Origin: Methylorubrum populi
Lineage (GTDB): Bacteria > Pseudomonadota > Alphaproteobacteria > Rhizobiales > Beijerinckiaceae
DNA length: 64,000 nucleotides
Assembly: GCF_002355515.1 (NCBI RefSeq)
Contig: NZ_AP014809.1
Span: 248,001-312,000 of the forward strand
Direction: 5' to 3'
The translations under genes were made by a program, and so were the position numbers. Below, piece by piece: positions 52,355 through 61,405 of this stretch (the first letter of the stretch is position 1; every line of letters starts with the position of its first letter). The notes under the pieces were generated by a model. It was given only the letters and a program-made list of their open reading frames with translations. It was not told the DNA's origin and ran no database searches.

Positions 52355-52561
52355 TTGGTCGAGGTCGGTCTGCCCGCCAACGCGATCCACTGTTACACAG
52401 TCGAGGAGTTCACGCATCACGCGTTCGCTTCCCATCATTGCTCGCGGACCGGTCGATGCCGGTCTCCGGCTGCTTCGGCTCTCGAAGATCTGATCGCGAC
52501 GGTGAGGGCACGGGCCTGCCACATGCCCATTAAGCGACCGGCCGCTTCGGAAGATTATTTC
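52355..52561 (+). pseudogene. C-terminal remnant of a ModE/LysR-type regulator (like the gene at 17.8-18.8 kb)
   Basis: The translation GLPANAIHCYTVEEFTHHAF and then SPAASALEDLIATVRARA aligns with the last part of the regulator at 17800-18837 (GLPASAIHGYAVEEFTHQAV and SLAASALDDLIAAVRAGA). About 26 codons between these blocks are deleted. The final MPIKRPAASEDYF still parallels MSGYRPGAASAEQ. The N-terminal DNA-binding part is absent, replaced by the AT-rich patch. The remnant lies upstream of, and in the same direction as, a formate dehydrogenase gene it may once have regulated. Confidence 0.8.
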
Positions 52562-52624
52562 CGGAACTACGGTTGGCACCTGACGTTACTCGGCCATTGT
52601 CTCGTCCAGAGCCGGAACTGTCCG

Positions 52625-52966
52625 ATGCCCTCGCTCTCCCGTTCCCTCGCGATCCTGTCCGCCCTCGCCCTGCTCGCCATCGCGTCCGCCCCCGCCCGAG
52701 CGGAGCCCGGCGCGATCAAGGGTCAGGACGTGATGGGCGACAAAAGCCGCTCCGCCAATGACGGCTGGAGCCAAGCCCCGGTCCCGCGGGAGCAATCCGC
52801 GGGCAAGGACGCATCCGATCCCGGCGGCCAATCGACGAAGATGAACGGCGACCGTCCGGTATCGAAGGCCGGCGAGAGCGGCGGCAACGGCACCGACCCG
52901 CAGCAGCCTCTGGAGCACCGCACGCCGAACCCGTCCGGACAGAACCCCGCTTCGCCGACGAAGTAG
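52625..52966 (+). CDS. Small secreted hydrophilic protein
   Basis: 113 residues from the ATG at 52625 (MPSLSRSLAILSALALLAIA), with a clear signal peptide ending around APARA. The mature part is hydrophilic, rich in glycine, serine, proline, lysine and glutamate, and looks disordered (for example VSKAGESGGNGTDPQQPLEH). There are no cysteines and no recognisable domain. It is 120 bp upstream of the formate dehydrogenase gene on the same strand and may belong to its transcript. Function unknown. Confidence 0.65.
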   Translation: MPSLSRSLAILSALALLAIASAPARAEPGAIKGQDVMGDKSRSANDGWSQAPVPREQSAGKDASDPGGQSTKMNGDRPVSKAGESGGNGTDPQQPLEHRTPNPSGQNPASPTK

Positions 52967-53086
52967 GACGCCCGCGCTGCTCTGCGGCGAAAGATGCCGG
53001 TACGGAGCCTCGCATCGGCACTTGCCTCAGGAGCAGGTTCCTGCGAGCATCTTAGACTAAGAATATCTCCAACGAGGACGCGAGAG

Positions 53087-56000
53087 ATGACGGTGCAGGT
53101 ATCCCGGCGCGGATTGCTGAAAGGCATCGGCGTCGGCTTGGCCGGGGGGACGCTCGGCGCCCTCGGCTTCGGTGACCTCCAGCCCGCCGCTGCCGCCGCC
53201 GTGCGGCCCTTCAAGCTCGCGCAGATGCGCGAGACCCGGAATACCTGCCCCTATTGCTCGGTGGCCTGCGGCGTCATTCTCTACAGCCTCGGCGACCACT
53301 CGAAGAATGCCCGCTCGGCGGTGATGCATGTCGAGGGCGATCCGGATCATCCGGTCAACCGCGGCACGCTCTGCCCCAAGGGCTCGTCGCTGCTCGACTT
53401 CGTCCGTTCCGAGACCCGCACCAAGTACCCGATGCACCGCGCGCCCGGCTCGTCCGAGTTCAAGCGCGTCTCCTGGGACTTCGCACTCGACCGGATCGCG
53501 ACGCTCCTGAAGGAGGACCGCGACCAAAACTTCGTGGCCAAGAACGGCGACCTGACGGTCAACCGCTGGACCACCACCGGCTTCCTCGGCGCCTCGGCCA
53601 CCACCAACGAGACGGCGTGGCTGACCTACAAGACGGTCCGAAGCATGGGGGCCCTGGTCTTCGATAATCAGGCCAGGGTTTGACACGGTCCTTCGGTCGC
53701 CAGTTTGGCGCCCTCCTTCGGCCGCGGTGCGATGACCAACCTCTGGATGGACATCAAGCACGCGGACCTCATCACCGTGATGGGCGGCAATGCCGCCGAG
53801 GCTCACCCCTGCGGATTCAAGTGGGTGGTGGAAGCCAAGGCGCATAACAATGCCAAGCTCATCGTCATCGATCCTCGCTTCACCCGCACCGCCTCGGTGG
53901 CGGACCTCTACTGCCCGATCCGGCAGGGGAGCGACATCGCGTTCCTATCCGGCGTCGCCAAGTATCTGATTGACAACGACAAGCTCCAGCACCGCTACTT
54001 AGCGGCCTATACCAACGCGGCTTTCGTCGTGAAGGAGGGCTTCGACTTCAACGAGGGCCTGTTCTCAGGTTACTCGGAGGACAAGCGCGACTACGACAAG
54101 AGCACCTGGGACTACGAGATCGGGCCGGACGGCTACGCGGTGGTCGACGAGACCCTGCAGCATCCCCGCTGCGTGATGCAGCTTCTGAAGAAGCACATCG
54201 CCGTCTACACGCCCGAGATGGTGGAGCGGGTCTGCGGCTCGCCCAAGGAGACCTTCCTCAAGGTCTGCCAGATGATCGCGGAGACGTCGTCGCCCGAGAA
54301 GACGATGACCTCGCTCTACGCGCTCGGCTGGACGCACCACTCCAAGGGCTCGCAGAACATCCGCTCGATGTGCATCGTGCAGACGCTGCTGGGCAATATC
54401 GGAATGCTGGGCGGCGGCATGAACGCCCTGCGCGGCCATTCCAACATCCAGGGGCTGACCGATATCGGACTGATGAGCAACCTCATCCCCGGCTATCTCA
54501 ACATCCCCATCGAGAAGGAGCCGGACTACGCGAGCTACATCGCCAAGCGGCAGTTCAAGCCGCTTCGCCCCGGGCAGATGAGCTACTGGCAGAACTACAA
54601 CAAGTTCTTCGTATCGTTCCAGAAGTCGATGTGGGGCGATCACGCCACCAAGGAGAACGACTGGGCCTACGATTACCTGCCCAAGCTCGACGTGCCGACC
54701 TACGACGTTCTGCGCGGCTTCGAGCTGGCCAAGCAGGGCAAGATGACGGGCTACGTTATCCAGGGCTTCAACCCCCTGCTGTCGTTCCCCAACAGGGCCA
54801 AGATGACCGAGGCCTTCGCCAAGATGAAGTTCCTCGTGGTCATGGATCCGCTTCAGACCGAGACGGCGCGCTTCTGGGAGAACCACGGCGAGTACAACGA
54901 CGTCGATCCCTCGAAGATTCAGACCGAGGTCTTCGAGCTGCCGACGACGTTGTTCGCCGAGGAGGAGGGCTCGCTCTCGAACTCGTCGCGCTGGCTGCAA
55001 TGGCACTGGCAGGCGCAGGAGCCGCCGGGCGAGTGCCGCTCGGACATCGAGATCATGTCCGGCCTCTTCCTGCGCATGAAGGCGATGTACCAGAAGGGCG
55101 GGGGCGCCTTCCCCGATCCGATCGTCAACCTGACCTGGAACTACGCCATCGACGAGTCGCCGACGGCGGTCGAACTGGCGCGTGAGCTGAACGGCTACAC
55201 GCTGGCCCCGATCCAAGACGCGACCGGCGCGACGATTCCGGCCGGCCGGCAGGTCGACGGCTTCGCGCAGCTCAAGGACGACGGCTCGACCGCGTGCGGC
55301 TGCTGGATCTATTCCGGCTGCTACACCGAGAAGGGCAACATGATGGCCCGCCGGGACAACACCGATCCCGGCAACCGCGGCATCGCCCCGAACTGGGCCT
55401 TCGCGTGGCCGGCCAACCGGCGCGTCCTCTACAACCGCGCCTCGTGCGATCCGGACGGAAAGCCGTGGTCGGAGAAGAAGAAGCTCATCGAGTGGAACGG
55501 CAAGCAGTGGGTCGGCTTCGACGTGCCGGACTACGGCGCCACCGTCGCCCCCGACAAGGGCATGGGCCCGTTCATCCTGAACCAGGAGGGCGTCGCCCGC
55601 CTGTGGACCCGCGGGCTCATGCGCGACGGGCCGTTCCCGACGCATTACGAGCCGTTCGAGTCACCGGTCGCCAACGTCGTCTTCCCGAAGGTCAAGGGGG
55701 CGCCCGCCGCCCGCATCTTCAAGGACGATCTGGCCGATCTCGGCACCTCGGAGGAGTTCCCCTACGCGGCGACGAGCTACCGGCTCACCGAGCACTTCCA
55801 CGGCTGGACCAAGCACGCGCGGATCAACGCGATCCTCCAACCATCACACCTAAACCGGGTGTCCGTGAAACCGGCAGCAGGCCAATGCTGGGTCCTTGGC
55901 CCCGAGCGAGACCTTCTCCTCGGTCTTGCCGACGAGCTTCACCAGGTCGGCCGGCACGCGCCTGCGGAGGTAGTAGACGCCGGACTGATGCTTGAAGGAT

Positions 56001-56098
56001 CGGGGCATCGGGAGAGGCACTGTGTACCACCTGTGTGTACAACAGGCGGATATAGAAAGCCTTATCGTGCAACGACTTCTGGAAGATCAGGCACTTGA
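53087..56098 (+). CDS. Selenocysteine formate dehydrogenase-N alpha subunit, 3'-truncated
   Basis: From the ATG at 53087 the frame runs to 56098 with one in-frame TGA at 53681-53683. A Tat leader (SRRGLLKGIGVGLAGG) is followed by the 4Fe-4S cysteines C54, C57, C61 and C96 (NTCPYCSVACG, LCPKGS). It then reads NQARV-U-HGPSVASLAPSFGRG exactly where FdnG/FdoG have selenocysteine, here residue 199, with a SECIS hairpin 11 bases on. The molybdopterin region follows normally to WTKHARINAILQP near 55840. After that, about 85 codons of unrelated sequence replace the C-terminal domain. The beta and gamma subunit genes are missing downstream. Probably inactive, although the catalytic core is undamaged. 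Confidence 0.88.
53695..53712 (+). promoter_or_regulatory. SECIS hairpin for selenocysteine insertion
   Basis: GGTCGCCAGTTTGGCGCC folds as a GG/CC base, a bulged U and a CGCCA/TGGCG stem around a GUU loop. It begins 11 bases after the TGA at 53681-53683. Stem size, bulged U, GU-containing loop and spacing match the fdnG/fdhF class recognised by SelB. Confidence 0.85.
55850..56008 (-). pseudogene. N-terminal fragment of a tyrosine-recombinase (phage-type integrase)
   Basis: 52 codons from the ATG at 56008: MPRSFKHQSGVYYLRRRVP followed by ADLVKLVGKTEEKVSLGAKD. This is the characteristic N-terminus of the large tyrosine integrases of proteobacteria (the YYxRRRVPADL and KVSLGTKDPxEA pattern). 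The homology stops after KDPA near 55885 and a TAG follows at 55850-55852. The arm-binding core and catalytic domain are absent. The break lies within about 40 bp of the point where the formate dehydrogenase homology ends, so one recombination probably truncated both genes. Confidence 0.8.
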
Positions 56099-56765
56099 GG
56101 GGGTGCTTGGCGGAGAGGGGGGATTCGCCGCCGGGCGCCTTAGCCCATTGCAGATAAATGGCTTTTGCTCGCACTTGCCCGAACTTTCGTAGCAACTTAT
56201 CGTGGCACTCGTCAAACCGGAAATGGCTCGCCTCTGAGCGGCTCAACCGGAACTGAAGCGTCAGCCGCAATCCGATGGTGCGAAAATGATGGCTTGAAAC
56301 GTGCTGATGAGACTTGCCTACCTGAGCACAGCGTCAAAACGTACACTCGGCTTCGTGCCGAATACGATTACGTCGGCGGTATTCCTAAAGCAGACTTCGA
56401 CTGACACCTGACAGAATGTCTGGGATGCGCCATTAGGGGACCTTCGCACGCACATGAGTGCAAGGTCCGCTCGCTCCATCGAAGCGGGCCCAAGTGTAGC
56501 CGAGTCGAACACTGCTCGAAGCTGAGCATCGGTGTCCCGGTCAGTGAAATGCCTGGAGATCCAGGCGCCGCCGCTCGGTCGAAGCGGATGGCCAGAACTT
56601 CACGCAGTCCTGTCGCGTCTAGACGTACCGCCGAGCCCATCACGCGGGGCTATGCGTTCGCATGCCGATCGCGGACGCGGACGCACTCGCCACCGAGGGC
56701 TACCGCGTCGGGCTGGAACAGGACACGCAGGATCGTTCGTCGATAAAGCCGATCCACACGCCGTT
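56099..56765. other. Scarred intergenic region without an intact gene
   Basis: Composition is lower in GC than the surroundings. Short frames occur on both strands, but none has a start, length and composition to support it. A plus-strand frame ending at 56404 (KTYTRLRAEYDYVGG near its end) faintly recalls transposase sequence. This is probably the upstream flank of the broken integrase gene plus other debris. Confidence 0.5.
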
Positions 56766-57179
56766 TCAGGCGAAGGCGGCCTCGCGGACCGCGAGCACGG
56801 TCAGGCGTCGGGTCTCGCCCGTCCGAGTGGCCCAATCGATGGACTGACCCTTGCTCAAGCCGATCAGGGCTGCGCCAATCGGGGTCAGGATGGAAACCTT
56901 GCCCTGCTCGATGTCAGCCTCTCCAGGGTAGACTAGCGTCACGGATTGCATCCTGCCCGTCGAATTGTCGCGGAAGTCCACCCGGCTGCCCATGCGTGCG
57001 AAATCGCCTTGAGCGGCCCCGCCCCGGACGATCTGAACCCGGTCAAGTTCGTCCGAAAGATATGAAACGACTTCCGGCGCGCGATCCATGGCGCTTGCCG
57101 CCAGTCGCGACAAACGTTCGTGGTCGTCGGCCGTCATCTTGATGCGCGGCTTCGCCGCAGCGAGGGAAAATTTTGTCAA
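56766..57179 (-). CDS. rnk: Rnk-like nucleoside diphosphate kinase regulator (GreA/GreB C-terminal fold)
   Basis: 137 residues, apparently from a TTG at 57179 (MTKFSLAAAKPRIKMTADDH). An internal ATG at 57137 would remove the KPRIKM strand that the family conserves, so the TTG is preferred. The N-terminal helices (DHERLSRLAASAMDRAPEVV) are short, as in Rnk, without the GreA coiled coil. The C-terminal FKBP-like domain has SVTLVYPGEADIEQGKVSIL and PIGAALIGLSKGQSIDW. Rnk binds RNA polymerase and influences nucleoside diphosphate kinase. It stands alone on the minus strand. Confidence 0.88.
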   Translation of the reverse strand: MTKFSLAAAKPRIKMTADDHERLSRLAASAMDRAPEVVSYLSDELDRVQIVRGGAAQGDFARMGSRVDFRDNSTGRMQSVTLVYPGEADIEQGKVSILTPIGAALIGLSKGQSIDWATRTGETRRLTVLAVREAAFA

Positions 57180-58070
57180 CTTCTTTGATCCTATTTAGGT
57201 CGTTGTCGTACTACGCTGCACTCGGGCCTGGATCGTCCTCGACTTCTGGAGGAAGCAGGAGATCATTTTCGCTTTTTGCTGAGCTCGGCGAATACGGGTA
57301 ATTTCTGCGCGAAAACGGAAGCACGGTGCGTGAACGCGGTGCTACGTCGTGCAAGGGGGTGGACTGTTCTCGTTTCGTCGCCGTCTCACCTGCGTCGCCC
57401 GTAGGACGAAGCTCCGGATCGCGCTCAGGGGCATCCATAGATCCCGCTCCGCTACTGCATCAGAGCTGCCTATCCGGCAGCCAGCGCATGTTTGTCGACG
57501 CGAAGGACGCGTTCGCTTCACATGTCGAACGAAAAATTTGGTGTGGTGGTCGCCACGCGCTCTTGCCGCAGCCGCCGACAGTGGCTCGGCGAAACCCTCG
57601 CGCAATCCCCGAGCTCTGCGCGCGCCGATGCGCCGCCGGCCCGGGGCTACTCGCCTGCGATCAGGCTACCTGCCCGAAGCAGGACACGGTTGAGGGTGAT
57701 AGGGTTGCACATGATTTTCGAAGCATCAGCGAAGTTGATGATCTTGTCAATTCGCTGGCACAAGACAATTGGGGTGATCCGGCACCGCAGAAACATCTCT
57801 CTTGGCCTACTTGACAGCCGCATGGCTTAGCCTATGCTCCGTTAGATTATGCCGAACCGTCTCCAAAGCATTCGCCTTCTAGGGCGTGCGGGCAGCCTGC
57901 AAGCAGGCTCTTAAGCCCTGGCGCTTGGCCGGCCTGACAAGGCGCGGCCCGCTCCAGGGATAGATCTCCAGCACTTCGTCCTTTCCGACGCGCAGGTCCC
58001 GAACGGGCTGCGCCGTCAGCCACTCTGCGCGGCTTGGCCGTGCGGAGCGGTCATGCTGTGAGGTGTCAGA
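57180..58070. other. 890-bp gap without a supported gene
   Basis: Two pieces have protein-like composition but no credible start. One is a minus-strand frame of 75 codons at 57211-57438, ending NDLLLPPEVEDDPGPSAA just before rnk. The other is a minus-strand frame at about 57880-58060 reading LTAQPVRDLRVGKDEVLEIY. A perfect AGCCTG/CAGGCT hairpin lies at about 57896-57911 near the end of the latter. The rest shows no gene; the region looks like accumulated remnants. Confidence 0.4.
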
Positions 58071-58520
58071 ATGGGCGCTGTTCGGAAACTTGCTCCGATT
58101 ACGCTTCCAACCTACGACTTCGATCGTCTCGTCGCATTTGGTCTTGCTGCGTATCAGCGCGGCGATCCTGATGCTGACTTTCTTCTTTCAAAACTCGAAC
58201 TTGCGGTATCTTTTGGCGCTTCCCCGCCGCTCGGAGATGTCATTACCGTCACTTGTCGAGTGAGCTATCGGCTCGACGATGAGCCGACGGTCCATGCGCG
58301 TCGTCTTGTGTATCCAAGCCGCGTGATCGCCTCGGAAGAGGAAATCTCTGCGGCGAGTCCGCTCGGAGTTGCGATGCTCGGTCTCAGGAGAGGGGACCGC
58401 ATGCCGTTTCGCGACAATGCCACGGGACGCGAGCACTTCGTCGAAATCGCAGATGTCGGACCGACACGGTGCACGGATGACGCCTTGCCGCCCAGGCCAT
58501 TCGATCGTTTTCTCCGCTGA
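58071..58520 (+). CDS. Second Rnk/GreA-GreB C-terminal-like protein
   Basis: 149 residues from the ATG at 58071 with GAGG seven bases upstream. The N-terminal part (TYDFDRLVAFGLAAYQRGDP) is helical, and the C-terminal FKBP-like GreA/GreB domain is recognisable in RLVYPSRVIASEEEISAASP and GVAMLGLRRGDRMPF. It parallels the Rnk-like protein at 56.8-57.2 kb (LVYPGEADIEQGKVSILTP) but is clearly diverged. It probably also binds the RNA polymerase secondary channel. It is 95 bp before homospermidine synthase and may share its transcript. Confidence 0.75.
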   Translation: MGAVRKLAPITLPTYDFDRLVAFGLAAYQRGDPDADFLLSKLELAVSFGASPPLGDVITVTCRVSYRLDDEPTVHARRLVYPSRVIASEEEISAASPLGVAMLGLRRGDRMPFRDNATGREHFVEIADVGPTRCTDDALPPRPFDRFLR

Positions 58521-58615
58521 TCTTCCCAGCCCGTGCCGGCCGCCGATTAGCTCTAACGCCGGCCGCACAATCGCGGCCGCAGCTTTGCAAAAACCTCACC
58601 CCCACAGGACCTTGA

Positions 58616-60055
58616 ATGATGACTGAGAACCGTTGGCCCGTCCACGGTCGCATCACCGGCCCGATCGTGATGATCGGTTTCGGCTCGATCGGCCGGGGCA
58701 CCCTGCCCCTGATCGAGCGGCATTTCGAGTACGACAAGAGCCGCTTCACGGTCATCGACCCCGTCGACACCCATAAGGATCTGGCCGACAAGCACGGCCT
58801 GCGCTTCGAGAAGGTCGCGCTGACGAAGGAGAACTACCGCGATGTCCTCACCCCGCTCCTCACCGAGGGCGGCGGCCAGGGCTTCTGCGTGAATCTCTCC
58901 GTCGACACCTCCTCGCGCGACATTCTCGAACTCTGCCGCGAACTCGGTGCGCTCTACATCGACACGGTCGCCGAGCCCTGGACCGGCTTCTACTTCGACA
59001 AGGACCTGAGCCAGGCCGACCGCACCAACTACGCGCTGCGCGAGAACATCCTCGCCGCCCGCCGCGCCGCGCCCGGCGGCACGACCGCCGTCTCCTGCTG
59101 CGGTGCAAACCCTGGCATGGTCTCGTGGTTCGTCAAGCAGGCGCTGCTCAACGTCGCCAAGGACACCGGCTCCTCGACCCCTGAGCCGAAGACCCGCGAG
59201 GAATGGGCCGCGCTGATGCGCGAACTCGGCGTCAAGGGCATCCACATCGCCGAGCGCGACACCCAGCGCGCCAAGAACCCCAAGCCCCAGGGCGTGTTCG
59301 TCAACACCTGGTCGGTCGAGGGCTTCGTCTCCGAGGGCAACCAGCCGGCCGAGCTCGGCTGGGGCACGCACGAGACCTGGAAGCCCGCCAATGCCCAGGA
59401 GCAGACCAAGGGCTCGCGCTGCGCGATCTTCCTGCTTCAGCCCGGCGCCGACACCCGCGTGCGCTCCTGGACCCCGACCGCGCAGGCGCAGTTCGGCTTC
59501 CTCGTGACCCACAACGAGGCGATCTCGATCGCGGACTACTACACGGTGCGCGAGAACGGCGAAGCGGTCTATCGCCCGACCTGCCACTACGCCTACCACC
59601 CCGCCAACGACGCCGTGCTGTCGCTGCACGAGATGTGGGGCAATGCCGGCAAGGTGCAGGAGCACCAGCACATCCTCGACGAGAACGAGATCGTCGACGG
59701 CATCGACGAACTCGGCGTCCTCCTCTACGGCCACAAGAAGAACGCCTACTGGTACGGCTCGCAGCTCTCCATCGAGGAGACCCGGCGGATCGCCCCCTAC
59801 CAGAACGCGACCGGCCTTCAGGTGACGAGCGCCGTGCTCGCCGGCATGGTCTGGGCCTTGGAGAACCCGGAGGCCGGCATCGTCGAGGCCGACGAGATCG
59901 ACTTCCGCCGCTGCCTGGAAGTGCAGACGCCGTATCTCGGCCCGGTCGTAGGCGTGTACACTGATTGGACCCCGCTCACCGACCGTCCCGGCCTGTTCCC
60001 GGAGGACATCGACCCGAGCGACCCCTGGCAGTTCCGCAACGTGCTCGTTCGGTAG
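58616..60055 (+). CDS. hss: Homospermidine synthase
   Basis: 479 residues. The NAD-binding Rossmann motif is VMIGFGSIGRGTLPLIERHF near residue 18. Family-specific stretches follow, including AVSCCGANPGMVSWFVKQAL near residue 160, NTWSVEGFVSEGNQPAELGW and GHKKNAYWYGSQLSIEE. The enzyme makes sym-homospermidine from putrescine (or spermidine plus putrescine) with NAD acting as catalytic cofactor. Homospermidine is the dominant triamine of many alphaproteobacteria. It is 7 bp upstream of an HpnE-like flavoprotein gene, so the two are surely cotranscribed. Confidence 0.95.
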   Translation: MMTENRWPVHGRITGPIVMIGFGSIGRGTLPLIERHFEYDKSRFTVIDPVDTHKDLADKHGLRFEKVALTKENYRDVLTPLLTEGGGQGFCVNLSVDTSSRDILELCRELGALYIDTVAEPWTGFYFDKDLSQADRTNYALRENILAARRAAPGGTTAVSCCGANPGMVSWFVKQALLNVAKDTGSSTPEPKTREEWAALMRELGVKGIHIAERDTQRAKNPKPQGVFVNTWSVEGFVSEGNQPAELGWGTHETWKPANAQEQTKGSRCAIFLLQPGADTRVRSWTPTAQAQFGFLVTHNEAISIADYYTVRENGEAVYRPTCHYAYHPANDAVLSLHEMWGNAGKVQEHQHILDENEIVDGIDELGVLLYGHKKNAYWYGSQLSIEETRRIAPYQNATGLQVTSAVLAGMVWALENPEAGIVEADEIDFRRCLEVQTPYLGPVVGVYTDWTPLTDRPGLFPEDIDPSDPWQFRNVLVR

Positions 60056-60062
60056 CGACGCA

Positions 60063-61322
60063 TTGTCGAACGCCGTTCACATCGTGGGCGCCGGCCTGTC
60101 CGGGCTCTGCGCGGCCGTCGATCTCGTCGATGCCGGATATCCGGTGATCATCCACGAGGCTGCCGGCCATGCCGGTGGCCGCTGCAGATCCTATCACGAT
60201 CCGCAGCTCGGGATGACGATCGACAACGGCAATCATCTCGGCCTTTCCGGTAACCGCGCGACGGTTGCCTTCCTGAGCCGGATCGGCAGCAGCAATGCCG
60301 TCGTCGAACAAGAAAAGGCCGAATTTCCGTTCGTCGATCTCGCAGCCGGACTACGGTGGACGCTGCGTCTCAACCGCAGCCGTGTTCCGTGGTGGGTGCT
60401 GGATTCGCGCCGACGCGTTCCGGGAAGCCACGTCGCCGACTACGCATCGATCCTCCATCTCCTTTCGGCGGAACCTGGCACGAAGGTATCGGATGTCCTC
60501 GCCTGCGAGGGGCTGCTCTACGAGCGGTTATGGCGCCCTGTCCTTCTGGCCGCGCTCAACATCGATCCGCGGGATGCGGACGCCGTCATCGCAGCGAATG
60601 TGCTGCGGGAAACTGTCGGCGCGGGCGGACGCGCATGCAAACCTCTCATCACCACCAAGGGGCTTTCGACGGCCTTCATCGATCCGGCGCTGAAGTACTT
60701 GAAGGAGCGAGGTGCGGTATTCCGCTACAACAATCGCCTCCGTCGCTTCATCTTCGACGATAACGACGTCGCTGGTCTTGTATTCGAGCAAGAGACGACG
60801 CGGCTGAAATCAGGTGATCGGGTGATCCTTGCGGTCACTCCGAAGGCCGCGTCCAGTGTCATGCCCGAATTGAGGGTCCCGCCGGAAGATCGAGGAATCG
60901 TCAATGTGCACTTCCGTGCGCGCGGTCCGGCCGAAATGCCACGCATGATGGGTGTCGTGAACGGATTGTCGGATTGGATCTTCACCTATTCCGATCGCAT
61001 CTCGGTGACGATCAGCGGTACCGATTTGGTTGGCACAGCCTCCTGCGATCTGGCTCAACGTGTCTGGACCGAAATCGGCGCCGTCTCGCGTCCCTATCGC
61101 AGCGACTTCGCGGCCACTCCTCCATCCTGGCGGATCATCCGCGAGAAGCGGGCAACATTCGCGGCCACGCCCGCGGGGGCCCGCAGCCGCGCGCAGAGTC
61201 GAACGAGGTTGCGGAACCTCTTCATCGCCGGTGACTGGACCGACACAGGCCTGCCAGCCTGCATGGAGGGCGCGATCCGGTCAGGTAACGAGGCATCGCG
61301 TCTCGCAATCGAGGCAAACTAA
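60063..61322 (+). CDS. HpnE-like FAD-dependent amine-oxidase-fold protein
   Basis: 419 residues from a TTG at 60063 (MSNAVHIVGAGLSGLCAAVD), 7 bp after the hss stop. The FAD motif HIVGAGLSGLCAAVDLVDAG and then EAAGHAGGRCRSYHD are typical of the flavin amine oxidase fold. The C-terminal LFIAGDWTDTGLPACMEGAI is typical of HpnE and phytoene-desaturase-like proteins. HpnE removes the hydroxyl of hydroxysqualene in hopanoid synthesis, but its partners hpnC and hpnD are not in the window. Coupling to homospermidine synthase leaves a polyamine oxidase role open. Confidence 0.85.
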   Translation: MSNAVHIVGAGLSGLCAAVDLVDAGYPVIIHEAAGHAGGRCRSYHDPQLGMTIDNGNHLGLSGNRATVAFLSRIGSSNAVVEQEKAEFPFVDLAAGLRWTLRLNRSRVPWWVLDSRRRVPGSHVADYASILHLLSAEPGTKVSDVLACEGLLYERLWRPVLLAALNIDPRDADAVIAANVLRETVGAGGRACKPLITTKGLSTAFIDPALKYLKERGAVFRYNNRLRRFIFDDNDVAGLVFEQETTRLKSGDRVILAVTPKAASSVMPELRVPPEDRGIVNVHFRARGPAEMPRMMGVVNGLSDWIFTYSDRISVTISGTDLVGTASCDLAQRVWTEIGAVSRPYRSDFAATPPSWRIIREKRATFAATPAGARSRAQSRTRLRNLFIAGDWTDTGLPACMEGAIRSGNEASRLAIEAN

Positions 61323-61405
61323 TGCATTCGTGCTGTGACCTCTCTTCGGGCCAAGCCTCCGGCAATGCCGGCAACGTTCTCGCCGGGATCGGCCGGCCGG
61401 ATGCC

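Noticed and set aside
53087..53683. Reading the first 198 codons of the formate dehydrogenase as a short separate gene ending at TGA
   Set aside because: The same frame continues with formate dehydrogenase sequence, the TGA is at the known selenocysteine position, and a SECIS hairpin follows.
55840..55885. Terminal inverted repeat of an insertion sequence at the formate dehydrogenase/integrase junction
   Set aside because: The 40-bp joint has no matching partner repeat nearby and I could not assign it to an IS family.
61322..61405. Upstream ATG of serC on the preceding stop codon
   Set aside because: It adds 28 residues with no similarity to SerC N-termini; the ATG at 61406 gives the normal MPxRPxxPxxxFSSGP-type start.
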